From positions 682,001 to 746,000 of the forward strand of contig JAITTY010000005.1 of assembly GCA_031286695.1 (NCBI GenBank): 64,000 nt of DNA, read 5' to 3'. Numbering within the stretch: position 1 is the stretch's first letter; every line of letters begins with the position of its first letter. The notes beneath the pieces were generated by a model that was not told the origin of the DNA, ran no database searches, and saw only the letters and a list, made by a program, of their open reading frames with translations. The position numbers were made by a program, and so were the translations under genes. Of the stretch, positions 54,523 to 64,000 are shown one piece after another. The stretch is from Sphingobacterium sp. Lineage in GTDB: Bacteria > Bacteroidota > Bacteroidia > Sphingobacteriales > Sphingobacteriaceae.

Positions 54523-55440
54523 ATGCGTATTATTTTCATGGGTACTCCCGATTTTGCTGTAGCTTCACTTGAGGCGCTTATCCAGTCAGGTGAACAGGTT
54601 GTCGCTGTTGTTACCGTGCCGGATAAACCTGCAGGACGTGGACAAAAAATACATGAATCGGCTGTCAAAATATTTGCGGCACAGCATAATATCCCAGTTC
54701 TACAACCAGTAAAACTTCGCGATGAAGCATTTTTGAATGAACTCAGGAGTTTCCAGGCAGACCTTCAAGTTGTGGTGGCCTTCCGCATGCTTCCTGAAAT
54801 GGTCTGGAATATGCCTAAATTTGGAACAATCAATGTCCATGCTTCGCTTCTGCCACAATACCGAGGTGCGGCGCCAATAAATCATGCGATCATCAATGGA
54901 GAGAAGGAATCTGGCGTAACGACATTTTTGCTACAACACGAAATTGATACCGGAAATATCCTATTGTCGAAAAAAGTTACCATCAAAGAAACGGACAATG
55001 CAGGTGATCTTCACGATAAACTTATGGTCGCAGGGGCTGAAACTCTTCTTCAGACCATCCAGCAACTGAAAGCAGGAACCTTGCAGCCTAAACCTCAAGA
55101 TGACCTTATAGCAGCGACTTCACTCAAACATGCGCCAAAGATTTTTAAGGAAGATTGTAAAATAAACTGGAATCAGCCCACGGCGCAGGTCTATAACTTC
55201 ATTCGTGGTTTAAGTCCTTATCCTGCGGCATTTACGCTCTTAAATGAGAAGGTACTAAAAATCTATCGCACAGAAAAAGAACTTGTCAATACACCTACAA
55301 TACCGGGAACCATAGAAACTGACAAGAAAAGTTTCTTAAAAATTGCGGCACAAGACGGCTATATTGTTATTTCTGACCTTCAGTTAGAAGGCAAGAAAAA
55401 AATGAACATAGTGGACTTTTTAAAAGGCTATCGATTTTAG
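54523..55440 (+). CDS. fmt: methionyl-tRNA formyltransferase
   Basis: 305 residues. Formylates initiator Met-tRNA with formyl-THF. MRIIFMGTPDFAVASLEAL at the N-terminus and NVHASLLPQYRGAAPINHAI (SLLP motif, catalytic Asn/His/Asp neighbourhood) are diagnostic. The C-terminal domain (about 205-305) binds tRNA. Start at the ATG at 54523; the earlier TTG at 54475 lies in a -7-like box. Its stop interleaves with that of the convergent XRE gene (TTAG at 55437-55440). Confidence 0.93.
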   Translation: MRIIFMGTPDFAVASLEALIQSGEQVVAVVTVPDKPAGRGQKIHESAVKIFAAQHNIPVLQPVKLRDEAFLNELRSFQADLQVVVAFRMLPEMVWNMPKFGTINVHASLLPQYRGAAPINHAIINGEKESGVTTFLLQHEIDTGNILLSKKVTIKETDNAGDLHDKLMVAGAETLLQTIQQLKAGTLQPKPQDDLIAATSLKHAPKIFKEDCKINWNQPTAQVYNFIRGLSPYPAAFTLLNEKVLKIYRTEKELVNTPTIPGTIETDKKSFLKIAAQDGYIVISDLQLEGKKKMNIVDFLKGYRF

Positions 55441-55658
55441 CCTTTTTCATCCCCCCCGTCATAATATTGCAGCAGGTCACCGGGCTGACAGTCCAGTGCT
55501 TTGCATATCGCTTCAAGCGTATCTAATCGCAATGCCTTCGCCTTTTGATTCTTGATGATTGAAAGATTGGAAAGGGTAATTCCGACGTTGTCACTCAATT
55601 GGTTAAGCGACATCTTTTTCTCTTTCATTATTTTATCCAAGTGAATTAAGATTGGCAT
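55437..55658 (-). CDS. small XRE-family (YozG-like) transcriptional regulator
   Basis: 73 residues, almost entirely a Cro/C1 helix-turn-helix domain (SLNQLSDNVGITLSNLSIIKN; DTLEAICKALDCQPGDLLQY). Genes of this size often sit with a DUF2975 membrane protein, but none is seen here. The stop codon overlaps the convergent fmt stop by four bases. Confidence 0.82.
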   Translation of the reverse strand: MPILIHLDKIMKEKKMSLNQLSDNVGITLSNLSIIKNQKAKALRLDTLEAICKALDCQPGDLLQYYDGGDEKG

Positions 55659-56047
55659 AGTATAATTTTTATTCTTTTAAATTTATTAATGTCACTAGTA
55701 AAACAAAACATACATCTTTTTGTTTTATCATAAAATTATCATTTTAAAATAAATTTGAGGAATGCATACTGCACAATAAATCAGCTACCGCCGAGTTAAA
55801 TTGTCAAGAATCAGAAAAAAAATTAAACCCTTTAGCTCTTTAGCAGTCAAACAGTTGAATATTATAAACGATAAATTGAAAGAAAAAAAACATTAAAATG
55901 GAATAGTTTTTGATAGTAAAAAATTGAAACTCATAAAAACCTAACTCATTAGATATGAGTGGTTAGATAATCAATTTTCCATTAATAATTCAAAAATTTT
56001 TCGTATTTTCGCAAACATTTCTTAGAGAGGAGAATTAATAAAAATTA
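55659..56047. other. AT-rich leader region of rpoD with nested inverted repeat
   Basis: 389 bp without a gene. At 55921-55977 there is a nested inverted repeat: AAATTGA (55921-55927) with TCAATTT (55971-55977), and inside it CTAACTCAT (55941-55949) with ATGAGTGGTTAG (55955-55966, 3-base bulge). A possible -7 match TATTTTCG (56004-56011) lies nearer to the ATG. Function unknown. Confidence 0.4.
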
Positions 56048-56908
56048 ATGAGACAGCTCAAAATTACACAATCTATCACCAATCGTGAGTCACAGTCTTT
56101 GGACAAATACTTACACGAAATTGGTAAAGTAGACTTAATTACAGCAGAAGAAGAAGTAGAATTAGCACAGCGCATCCGTGAAGGTGATCAAGTTGCCTTG
56201 GAAAAATTGACTAAAACCAACCTTCGTTTCGTAGTATCAGTAGCAAAACAATATCAAAATCAAGGTTTGACCTTAGGTGATTTAATCAATGAAGGTAACC
56301 TAGGCTTAATTAAAGCAGCTAAACGTTTTGACGAAACAAAGGGTTTTAAATTTATTTCTTATGCCGTTTGGTGGATTCGCCAATCTATTCTTCAAGCAAT
56401 TGCTGAACAATCACGTATCGTGCGTCTGCCATTGAACCAAGTTGGTTCATTGAGCAAAATCAGTAAAGCTTTCTCAAAACTAGAACAGGAATACGAACGA
56501 GAACCATCTCCAGAAGAATTGGCGGATATTCTAGAAACTACGGTAGACAAAGTTTCAGATACCCTAAGTAACTCTGGTCGCCATGTATCCATGGATGCTC
56601 CTTTTGTTCAAGGTGAAGAAAACACACTTTTGGACGTATTGGAGAACCATGATCCCGATACAGACAGTTCTTTGATTGATGAATCTCTATCAGAAGAAAT
56701 CAAACGATCATTGGCAACATTAACAGAAAGAGAACGCGAAATTATTGTTCTTTTCTTTGGCTTAGGTTCCAATCACCAATTGTCGTTAGAGGAAATCGGA
56801 GAGAAATTCAATTTGACACGTGAGCGTGTTCGTCAGATCAAGGACAAAGCTCTTCAACGTTTGAGACACACTTCAAGAAGCAAAATCTTAAAATCCTATT
56901 TGGGTTAA
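56048..56908 (+). CDS. rpoD: primary RNA polymerase sigma factor (Bacteroidota SigA type)
   Basis: 286 residues. Begins directly with region 1.2 ([21 protein letters not shown]), then region 2 ([35 protein letters not shown]), region 3 and region 4 HTH ([21 protein letters not shown]). Region 1.1 and the non-conserved insertion of E. coli sigma70 are missing, the known state of the Bacteroidota housekeeping sigma that reads TTG/TAnnTTTG promoters, which are found repeatedly in this window. Single gene with its own terminator. Confidence 0.95.
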   Translation: MRQLKITQSITNRESQSLDKYLHEIGKVDLITAEEEVELAQRIREGDQVALEKLTKTNLRFVVSVAKQYQNQGLTLGDLINEGNLGLIKAAKRFDETKGFKFISYAVWWIRQSILQAIAEQSRIVRLPLNQVGSLSKISKAFSKLEQEYEREPSPEELADILETTVDKVSDTLSNSGRHVSMDAPFVQGEENTLLDVLENHDPDTDSSLIDESLSEEIKRSLATLTEREREIIVLFFGLGSNHQLSLEEIGEKFNLTRERVRQIKDKALQRLRHTSRSKILKSYLG

Positions 56909-56935
56909 CAAGAGATACTTATTAAAATTTTTGGC

Positions 56936-56967
56936 AATCCCAATCAGAAATGATTGGGATTTTTTTT
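56936..56967 (+). terminator. terminator of rpoD
   Basis: 11-bp stem AATCCCAATCA (56936-56946) with TGATTGGGATT (56951-56961) and a T tract to 56967, just before the convergent M16 stop. Confidence 0.88.
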
Positions 56968-56974
56968 ATCCTTT

Positions 56975-59839
56975 CTATTTGGTATCCTTAGAATCCGGCA
57001 TTAAAATAAATTCAAAAAGTCGATCTTTTTTCAAATATTTTCCAGCAACGTCCTGCACAGACTTCGATGTTACCTTCTTCAGGTTATCAATCCTTCGCGT
57101 ATACCGGCTAAGATCAAGATCATTCTGATAAGAACTTGATATATAATTCAGCCAATAGCCATTTTCACGAAGATTCAGTTCATTTTGTCTTTGCTGTTCC
57201 GCCAGAAATTTCTCGACATCTCCTTTTTCGGGCCCCTGCTCCTGAATTTTTTTCACTTCATCCAATGCCGAGGCAATCAGTGCATCAGCCTTATCAACTG
57301 CCGATCCAAAACCTATTGAAAAAGCATAACGCGCCTTTGGCAACTTACTGAAACTCGCACGGGCACCTACTCCGTAAACACCGCCTTCTTTTTCTCGAAG
57401 TCTTTCAAGTAGCTTAATTGTCAAAACACTTTCCAAGGCTTCCATATTAACATTCTCCGTTTCACTATAATTATAGTCCCCGTAATAGGCTAATTGTGTG
57501 CTCGCCTTTTCTTCCTTCCCTTTATGGACAACAACGCGTTCGCCTTTACTTGGTTCCAGAATATTTAAATCTTTGTAATTCTCGCCCCGTTTAAGTACAG
57601 GTAGGGACGCAAGATAGGTTTCAATAAATGGCTTAATCTGATTTTCATCGAAAGATCCAACAATTGTAAACACAAAATCTGAAGCATCAGCAAATCGTTC
57701 CTTGTAAATGGTCAAAGCCCGCTCTCGATCGATTTTACTGATTGTTTCTACCGTCGGATTTTGCCTGCGCACATTATTACCATAAAGCACTTCTTTCACT
57801 TTATCAGAAAACACGTTATTCGGATTGCTTAGCCTATTTTCCAAAGATCCTTTTGCTCGGGTCATGGTACTCTGGAAAATATCCTGATCCAATCGAGGTT
57901 CGGTAAAGTAACCATAAATCAATTCAAAAGCATTCTTTAGACCTTCTTTGTCCGTACTACCTGAAATACCTTCGTAACGTTCGGATATGTATGGAGAGAT
58001 TGAAACATCTTTTCCTGCGAGATACTTCGTAAGCTCTACATTGTTCATTTGTCCAACGCCGCTTGCATCAATCAAAGATGACGCATTGGAAGCAGAGAAA
58101 TAGTCGGCATCGCTATAGAGCGATGTTCCTCCGGGACTATAGGCCACAATCTGGATCTCGTCATTTTTAAAATCTGTTGGTTTCAGGATCACTTTAATAC
58201 CATTGCTCAACGTCAGTTCTTTTGCCTGAACTGTTCCTATATCTTTTGAGGACAAAATTGTACCTTTGACCGGTTCTTTCGAAAGCAACGGAAGATTGGA
58301 CACTTTATCTTCATAAGCCGATACAGGGCTTTCCTCGACAGCCTTTATCCAGCCCATTACGGCAGCTTCAGTAGGTAAATTTGCTTTTTCCTTTTCTGGC
58401 CCCATTACCAATACGTCGCGATTTAGATCCGTATAGTATTTTTTCACCAATCCGTTCAGCTCCGACAATTGCAGGGTTGGCAGCAGCTGTTTGGTCAGAC
58501 GGTAAGCGTTCTCATTACTCAAAGCAGGCTCATCATCAATAAAATAATTCAGATAGCGGTTGACATAGCTATCAGATTTCTTTTTATCCCTTTCAATATA
58601 TGACATCTCATTGCCTTTTTTCATATCAGCAATGGCACGGTCAAGCTCTGTTTGTGTAAAACCATACTTCTGAATACGCTCAAATTCGGTCAACATCGCT
58701 TTAAACCCCGACTCCAGTTCCCCTGGCTTAGGTACCACCAACAATGAAAATGTATTCAGATTAGCTACAAAATCACTGATACTTCCGCCCGCCTGCATGA
58801 AAGGAGGATTGGGCTGTTGCATTAGTTCGGAGAAACGTCCTGCGATCATCTGATTGAAAACACTTTTTAACAGCTCGTTTCGGTAATCTCCTACAGTGGT
58901 AACCTTCTCTTTCTCGCTTTTGATTAGAATCTGCATCACAGTATAGGGCAATTCGGGATCTGAAATGGCCAAAAATTGATTTTTGTTTAACAGATCCACA
59001 CGATATTTTTTACGGTCCAAGGGTTTCTTTGGCATCGTCATATCTGCAAACAAAACTTTCACCTTTTCTTCCATCTCTTTTGGATCAATATCCCCAACGA
59101 TAATTAATGCCTGTAAATCCGGGCGGTACCAATCTTGATGGAATTTACGTATTTCTGTATAAGGGAATGTTTTCAGGATCTGTTCAGTCCCTATTGGCAA
59201 ACGTTTGGAATAAAGGGAACCGTTAAGCAACATTGGAAAGTATTGATCCTGTAAACGCTGCTGCACTCCTCTTCCACCGCGTTTTTCTTCCAGGATAACA
59301 CCGCGCTCCTTATCAATTTCTTCCCCATCCAACAAAGCATCTTGTGCCCAATCGCGCATCACCTGCAAGCCATTTTTTAAAAGTTCAGGATCGTCAGAAG
59401 GAATGGGAAGCTGATAAACCGTTTGGTCAAAACTTGTGTAGGCGTTGAGGTCTGAACCAAATCGAACACCGGCTTTCTGCAAGTAGTTCACCAATTCATT
59501 TTTTGGAAAATGCTTTAAGCCATTGAAGTTCATATGCTCTAAAAAATGGGCCAAACCGAGTTGTTTTTCATTTTCCAGAATTGAACCGGCCTTCATACCC
59601 AAATACATGGTAACACGACCTTTAGGCTCGCTATTTTTGCGAATAAAGTATGTAAATCCATTTTTCAGCTTACCTGTAATGACTTCATTGTCGAAGGGTA
59701 ATTTTTGATTTAGAGCTAAACTATCCTGAGATAGGATCGCTCGCGCTTCCGCAGTTAGCGTTGTTGGCATTTTGGCTTCTGCGCTATAAAATGTTGCAGG
59801 CAACAGAAAGGCTAATGCTAGTGGTTTAATGAATTTCAT
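56975..59839 (-). CDS. M16-family zinc metalloprotease
   Basis: 954 residues. Signal peptide (about 1-22). HFLEHMNF (HxxEH, residues 98-102) with a later Glu (about 178, VILEEKRGG) forms the zinc site in the first half; the second half (from about 540) is the non-catalytic M16 repeat (ELTSKGIKVIL-like segment VQAKELTLSNGIKVIL). It is a single-chain two-half enzyme like pitrilysin. Periplasmic or surface peptidase, substrate unknown. Converges with rpoD. Confidence 0.9.
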   Translation of the reverse strand: MKFIKPLALAFLLPATFYSAEAKMPTTLTAEARAILSQDSLALNQKLPFDNEVITGKLKNGFTYFIRKNSEPKGRVTMYLGMKAGSILENEKQLGLAHFLEHMNFNGLKHFPKNELVNYLQKAGVRFGSDLNAYTSFDQTVYQLPIPSDDPELLKNGLQVMRDWAQDALLDGEEIDKERGVILEEKRGGRGVQQRLQDQYFPMLLNGSLYSKRLPIGTEQILKTFPYTEIRKFHQDWYRPDLQALIIVGDIDPKEMEEKVKVLFADMTMPKKPLDRKKYRVDLLNKNQFLAISDPELPYTVMQILIKSEKEKVTTVGDYRNELLKSVFNQMIAGRFSELMQQPNPPFMQAGGSISDFVANLNTFSLLVVPKPGELESGFKAMLTEFERIQKYGFTQTELDRAIADMKKGNEMSYIERDKKKSDSYVNRYLNYFIDDEPALSNENAYRLTKQLLPTLQLSELNGLVKKYYTDLNRDVLVMGPEKEKANLPTEAAVMGWIKAVEESPVSAYEDKVSNLPLLSKEPVKGTILSSKDIGTVQAKELTLSNGIKVILKPTDFKNDEIQIVAYSPGGTSLYSDADYFSASNASSLIDASGVGQMNNVELTKYLAGKDVSISPYISERYEGISGSTDKEGLKNAFELIYGYFTEPRLDQDIFQSTMTRAKGSLENRLSNPNNVFSDKVKEVLYGNNVRRQNPTVETISKIDRERALTIYKERFADASDFVFTIVGSFDENQIKPFIETYLASLPVLKRGENYKDLNILEPSKGERVVVHKGKEEKASTQLAYYGDYNYSETENVNMEALESVLTIKLLERLREKEGGVYGVGARASFSKLPKARYAFSIGFGSAVDKADALIASALDEVKKIQEQGPEKGDVEKFLAEQQRQNELNLRENGYWLNYISSSYQNDLDLSRYTRRIDNLKKVTSKSVQDVAGKYLKKDRLFEFILMPDSKDTK

Positions 59840-60071
59840 ACAAAAAAATCTCTTTTTCTAAGTCAGTTATCTTTGCTAATCTAATTGTTTTATATTAGGG
59901 TGAACGGAACAGGAGATCAATTGTCCCGATAAATAGTAAAATACAGATCAATCCTATTTTCATTATCCAAACTGGAATAACGCACCTTTATCAAGGTGCC
60001 TCCAGCCGGCGATCTGTAAAAATTCCTTCTAAAAATACAGAATATCTTTCGAAAAGAACAACAGTTAATTG

Positions 60072-60079
60072 TAATTTTG
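60072..60079 (+). promoter_or_regulatory. -7 box of xerD
   Basis: TAATTTTG, a full TAnnTTTG, ending 6 bp before the ATG at 60086. TTT rather than TTG lies at the -33 distance. Confidence 0.55.
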
Positions 60080-60085
60080 TTGCAA

Positions 60086-60988
60086 ATGGATTTTGAAAAC
60101 TGGATGGTTATAAAAAAGGAATTCGAGCAATTCTTGAAGTTCGAAAGAGGCTTAAGCGTCAATTCTATTGATGCTTATTTAAATGACGTATCCAAATTTC
60201 AAATCTACTGCGAGGACAATCATTTGGCATTAAATACCGTAACGAGAAAAAACATCCAGGATTTTCTGGTCTGGTTGCAAGAATTCAATGTTTCACCTTA
60301 TACACAATCCAGGCTCATATCTGGTTTGAAGACCTTTTTTAGTTTTCTGATCATCGAGCACGACTTTGTCAACAATCCGACGGACCTGCTTCAAGCTCCC
60401 CGTCTGGCGCGCAAGCTCCCCAGCGTTTTGAGTGTACAAGAGATCGATCAATTGATTTCGGCAATCGATCTTTCTTCGCCCGAGGGTGAACGCAACAAAA
60501 CAATCATCGAAATATTATACGGCTGTGGTCTTCGTGTTTCCGAACTGGTCACGCTTAAAATATCAAACCTATTTTTGGATGTGGAGTTTATCAAAGTTGA
60601 GGGCAAGGGAAATAAAGAACGTCTTATTCCCATTGGCCAGCAGGCTATCAAACACTTGCGCATTTATTTGGAATCGGTGAGACCGCATATCAAGGTTAAA
60701 GCAGGAAACGAAGATATTGTATTCCTCAATCGAAGAGGTGCTGCGTTGTCAAGGGTGATGATATTCTTGATCATTAAGGAACTTGCCCAAAAGATAGGCT
60801 TACAAAAAACCATTAGTCCGCATACCTTTAGACACAGTTTTGCTTCCCATTTGGTGGAAGGTGGAGCCGACTTAAGAGCCGTCCAGGATATGCTTGGCCA
60901 CGAAAGCATTACAACGACCGAAATATACACACATATCGATACCGATTATCTTCACGCGATTATCACGCAATATCACCCCCGTTCTTAA
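60086..60988 (+). CDS. xerD: tyrosine recombinase XerD
   Basis: 300 residues. N-terminal SAM-like DNA-binding half (FLKFERGLSVNSIDAYLNDV) and C-terminal catalytic half with Arg (CGLRVSELVTL), HxxR (HTFRHSFASHLV), His in DMLGHESITTT and Tyr nucleophile in EIYTHI. Resolves chromosome dimers at dif together with XerC, or as a single enzyme in some Bacteroidota. Start at ATG 60086; the TTG at 60077 is part of the -7 box. Confidence 0.9.
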   Translation: MDFENWMVIKKEFEQFLKFERGLSVNSIDAYLNDVSKFQIYCEDNHLALNTVTRKNIQDFLVWLQEFNVSPYTQSRLISGLKTFFSFLIIEHDFVNNPTDLLQAPRLARKLPSVLSVQEIDQLISAIDLSSPEGERNKTIIEILYGCGLRVSELVTLKISNLFLDVEFIKVEGKGNKERLIPIGQQAIKHLRIYLESVRPHIKVKAGNEDIVFLNRRGAALSRVMIFLIIKELAQKIGLQKTISPHTFRHSFASHLVEGGADLRAVQDMLGHESITTTEIYTHIDTDYLHAIITQYHPRS

Positions 60989-61061
60989 AGAGCGACTCGG
61001 TCTTGCCAAATTACCCTATCGTACAAGGTTTAAAGCGCGATCGCAGGCTCAATTCATACCG

Positions 61062-62321
61062 CTAAACATCAAGCGTTGGATCGCATTTTTCCTCCTTGGA
61101 CATCCGGATAAGGTGCGCTAAATTTTTCACCGCCCGATCGTGTTTTTTAACAAATGGATTGTTTTTATCCCAAACATACCCCGCCAATATTGCACATATA
61201 CTGCGTTTAACCTCCGGATTTTCGGGCTGATGATAAAATAACTCCTGTAGATTGCCTGTGTACCATTCCTGGATATAGGTTGTAAAAACGGCAATCCCTT
61301 CTTTCATGTAATCTTCAAATTCCGACTGCCAATCAACTTGCTCGCCCCGGATTTGCCGCAACGCCAACTTAGCAGCCAATATACCGGATTCTGTTGCGAA
61401 GCACACACCAGAAGAAAAAACAGGATCCAAAAACTCCGAGCTATTACCTGTCAAGGCATAACCGGCCCCATACATCTTGCTTACTGCAGTTGAATAATTG
61501 CTCAATTTACGGGGCTCAAAAATGAAAGGAACCTCACCAAATCTTTTCACATAGTAGTCCGACAGCAGGATCGCCTTATTCAATGCCGTCGCTGTATCCT
61601 CACCCAGGTTTTCTATGAACGAAGTTGGGCCAACTATTCCAACGGAAGTATTGCCATTGGAAAAAGGAATAACCCACAACCATACTTGCGTTTCCAGGAT
61701 ATCAAAGGAAATCAGGCTACCTTCCTGACCCGCAGGCCGATTAACGTCATTCACGTGACTGAATATCGCAGAATGCGGACTCAGTCGGGAAGGCTGATCC
61801 AAATTTAACATACGGGGCAGTACTCTCCCGTATCCCGAACAGTCAATTAGAAAATTGGCTTCTATTTTTGTCTCGACACCTTCACGGTCCCGAACTGTGG
61901 TGATCGATCTTTCACCTTGAAATTGAACATCAATCACTTCCGTTTCAAACGATAGATCAACACCTTTCCGAATAAGTTCATTGGCCATTTCCTGATCAAA
62001 ATCAGCTCTTGGAATCTGCCATGTCCAATCCCAGCCTTCGGAAAATTTAGCTGAAAAATCAAAAATACACACTTCCTCACCACGTATAAACCTGGCCCCA
62101 AATTTCTTTTCAAACCCTTGGGCATCCAGCGCCTCAAACAGTCCAGCTTCATCAAAATGATCCATCACCCGTGGGATTAAGCTCTCCCCGACCACAATTC
62201 TCGGAAAACGGCTTTTTTCAACAACTTTTACCTTTATCCCCTGCTTCTGTAAATACCCCGCAGCCACAGAACCCGAAGGACCTGCCCCGATGATCAAAAT
62301 GTCAACCTGTTCAACGTTCAT
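61062..62321 (-). CDS. FAD-dependent oxidoreductase (geranylgeranyl reductase/halogenase-like)
   Basis: 419 residues. Dinucleotide-binding GxGxxG: DILIIGAGPSGSVAAGYL at the N-terminus; RADFDQEMANELI and the late motif ALTGNSSEFLDPVFSSGVC (FAD-binding Asp) match the GG-reductase/tryptophan-halogenase group. The halogenase lysine cannot be placed with confidence. Divergent from the ammonia-lyase gene; such oxidoreductases occur in flexirubin clusters. Confidence 0.8.
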   Translation of the reverse strand: MNVEQVDILIIGAGPSGSVAAGYLQKQGIKVKVVEKSRFPRIVVGESLIPRVMDHFDEAGLFEALDAQGFEKKFGARFIRGEEVCIFDFSAKFSEGWDWTWQIPRADFDQEMANELIRKGVDLSFETEVIDVQFQGERSITTVRDREGVETKIEANFLIDCSGYGRVLPRMLNLDQPSRLSPHSAIFSHVNDVNRPAGQEGSLISFDILETQVWLWVIPFSNGNTSVGIVGPTSFIENLGEDTATALNKAILLSDYYVKRFGEVPFIFEPRKLSNYSTAVSKMYGAGYALTGNSSEFLDPVFSSGVCFATESGILAAKLALRQIRGEQVDWQSEFEDYMKEGIAVFTTYIQEWYTGNLQELFYHQPENPEVKRSICAILAGYVWDKNNPFVKKHDRAVKNLAHLIRMSKEEKCDPTLDV

Positions 62322-62449
62322 TATACGCTTTGATTAAAAGAAAAAAATATTAATTTCGTGCCTGATTAATAATTGCCAAATCTATTCACAAAAAATTATA
62401 TAAAAAAAACAATTTCGAGAGTTTTTCAAAATTGCTACCCCAATAAACC

Positions 62450-63979
62450 ATGAGCTTACTCACAAACCATTTAGATTTAAAACAGTTTGTCCAAATAATC
62501 TACGGAACGGAAAAATTGGATATTGATGACGATATTTGGGAAAAAGTAGATGCTAGCCACGATTTTCTTCAAAAGTTTGCTGAAAACAAAGTCATTTATG
62601 GTGTCAATACGGGATTTGGCCCTATGGCTCAATATCGAATTAAGGAGGAAGACCGGACCAAACTCCAGTACAACCTCATCCGTAGCCATGCTTCGGGCAC
62701 TGGACGGCTTTTCGATTCCTTCCAGGTAAAAAGTACAATCTTAGCTCGCTTAAATACCTTAACCCTTGGTTATTCGGGTGTCCACCGGTCCACTATTGCC
62801 CTGATGCGCGAATTGATTAACCGCGACATTAGCCCAATCATTTTTGCCCATGGCGGTGTTGGCGCGAGCGGTGATCTAGTACAGCTTGCTCATTTGGCAC
62901 TCGTATTGATTGGCGAGGGAGAAGTAATTTATAAAAACCAAAGAATTGCGACAAAAGAAGCTTTTGACGCAGAAGGCCTTGAACCGATTCAGATTGTCCT
63001 TCGTGAGGGTCTAGCATTGATCAATGGAACCTCGGCGATGACAGGTATAGGTATTTTAAATTGGGATCTTGCACAAAAAGCCCTTTCTTTGTCCATTAAG
63101 GCGGCCTGCGCAATCAATGAAATCGTTCAAGCGTACGACGATCATTTCTCGGCGGCATTAAATCAAAGTAAAAAGCATGTAGGACAGCAGCATATTGCTC
63201 AAAAAATGCGAGATCATCTTGCCAGCAGCCAATTGATCAGAAAACGTGAAGACCACTTATATACTGGTGAAAATCAAGAAGACATTTTCAAAGACAAAGT
63301 ACAGGAATACTATTCGATCCGTTGCGTGCCACAGATTTTGGGTCCTATCGCAGATACGATTGATAATGTAGCAACCGTACTTGAGCATGAACTAAATTCG
63401 GCCAACGATAATCCTATAATTGATCTTCAGGAACAGCATGTTTATCATGGTGGAAATTTCCACGGTGATTACATTTCACTTGAAATGGATAAACTCAAGC
63501 TTGTCATGACCAAAATGACAATGCTTGCGGAACGTCAGCTAAATTATCTACTCAATAGCAAGATCAACGAGCTATTCCCTCCTTTTGTGAATCTAGGTAC
63601 CTTGGGGCTTAATTTTGGCATGCAGGGGGTTCAATTCACAGCGACCTCCACAACCGCAGAATCGCAGGCGCTAAGCACCTCGATCTATATCCATAGCATC
63701 CCCAATAACAATGATAACCAAGATATTGTCAGCATGGGCACAAATGCCGCTATGTCATGCAGCCAGATCATTGAAAATTCATTTGAAGTTCTCGCGATAG
63801 AATTTATTACATTAGCACAAGCAATCGACCATTTAGGTTGTCAGGAAAAATTAGCAAAAGAAACGCTATCTTGGTATAGCGACTTAAGGAATCTATTTCC
63901 GGTCTTTGTGGAAGATCAGGTAATGTATCCCATTATAAAGAAGGTAAAAGAATATTTGATGAATAAAAATCATGATTAA
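62450..63979 (+). CDS. aromatic amino acid ammonia-lyase, tyrosine ammonia-lyase-like
   Basis: 509 residues. The MIO cofactor triad Ala139-Ser140-Gly141 lies in HGGVGASGDLVQLAH; VNTGFGPMAQYRIK and QYNLIRSHASGTG build the active site. From memory, the sequence is very close to Flavobacterium johnsoniae tyrosine ammonia-lyase, which forms p-coumarate, a starter for flexirubin pigments; histidine ammonia-lyase activity is the alternative. Its stop overlaps an ATG (63972) of a following gene, so it is part of a longer operon continuing out of the window. Confidence 0.85.
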   Translation: MSLLTNHLDLKQFVQIIYGTEKLDIDDDIWEKVDASHDFLQKFAENKVIYGVNTGFGPMAQYRIKEEDRTKLQYNLIRSHASGTGRLFDSFQVKSTILARLNTLTLGYSGVHRSTIALMRELINRDISPIIFAHGGVGASGDLVQLAHLALVLIGEGEVIYKNQRIATKEAFDAEGLEPIQIVLREGLALINGTSAMTGIGILNWDLAQKALSLSIKAACAINEIVQAYDDHFSAALNQSKKHVGQQHIAQKMRDHLASSQLIRKREDHLYTGENQEDIFKDKVQEYYSIRCVPQILGPIADTIDNVATVLEHELNSANDNPIIDLQEQHVYHGGNFHGDYISLEMDKLKLVMTKMTMLAERQLNYLLNSKINELFPPFVNLGTLGLNFGMQGVQFTATSTTAESQALSTSIYIHSIPNNNDNQDIVSMGTNAAMSCSQIIENSFEVLAIEFITLAQAIDHLGCQEKLAKETLSWYSDLRNLFPVFVEDQVMYPIIKKVKEYLMNKNHD

Positions 63980-64000
63980 GAAGCTCACACTCGGAGGACT
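63972..64000 (+). CDS. start of an unidentified gene overlapping the ammonia-lyase stop (cut by window end)
   Basis: ATG at 63972 overlaps the last 8 bases of the preceding gene and is open to the window edge (begins MIKKLTLGG). Too short to identify; the overlap indicates translational coupling. Confidence 0.45.

Noticed and set aside
59917..60162. 81-codon minus-strand frame in front of and inside xerD
   Set aside because: Overlaps the xerD start region and has a Cys/Asn/Phe-rich composition typical of shadow frames.

Overview
The window looks like a chromosomal segment of a Bacteroidota bacterium of the Sphingobacteriaceae, most likely a Sphingobacterium-type organism. The evidence is a 286-residue primary sigma factor without region 1.1 (56048-56908), promoters of the form TTG-N20-TAnnTTTG, almost no Shine-Dalgarno sequences, typical Bacteroidota families (DUF5686 with a carboxypeptidase-like domain, PNGase F/GLPGLI-like protein, GH123) and a tyrosine-ammonia-lyase-like gene of the kind found in flexirubin clusters. 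I see no rRNA, tRNA, CRISPR, prophage or insertion sequence. Genus-level assignment is inference.

Layout. 1-3.2 kb: 3' part of a GH123-like glycosidase and a lipoprotein/MtfA-peptidase pair. 3.4-10.5 kb: glycogen operon GH31-glgB-glgA-glgC, then dps. 11.4-16.1 kb: an RluA-type pseudouridine synthase with a long N-terminal extension and a DUF5686 outer-membrane protein, followed by a nested palindromic intergenic repeat. 16.5-26 kb: DsbD-like reductase, cysteine-synthase-like enzyme with a divergent Lrp regulator, PNGase F-like secreted protein, engB-ubiA, and an ABC exporter pair. 26-36.7 kb: an Mpo1/DUF962-like protein, HAD phosphatase, rny, a likely 6S-type RNA, zapA, a coiled-coil protein, pheT and purL. 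36.7-41.7 kb: DoxX protein, a (AATC)16 microsatellite, an AEC carrier with divergent AraC regulator, and an MscS-type channel.

41.8-44.2 kb holds the most interesting locus: three co-oriented genes with 5-11 bp gaps, encoding an Lgt-like membrane protein that lacks the signature Asn, a 79-residue two-TM protein, and a radical SAM enzyme whose cysteine layout resembles the MJ0619/tetraether-lipid-synthase family. I propose a membrane-lipid modification module; its function is unproven.

44.3-64 kb: lysC-lysA, serC and serA (amino-acid synthesis), icd with an upstream CPA2 antiporter, a LolC/E-like permease, fmt, a small XRE regulator, rpoD, an M16 peptidase, xerD, then an FAD oxidoreductase and a tyrosine-ammonia-lyase-like gene divergent from it. 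The last two, with a truncated overlapping ORF, look like the edge of a flexirubin/aryl-polyene pigment cluster running beyond base 64000.

Across the window, five promoters share an exact 20-bp spacer between TTG and the -7 box, and several start codons lie only 3-6 bp after a -7 box, which suggests leaderless mRNAs. These promoter boxes also decided several start codons against longer reading frames.
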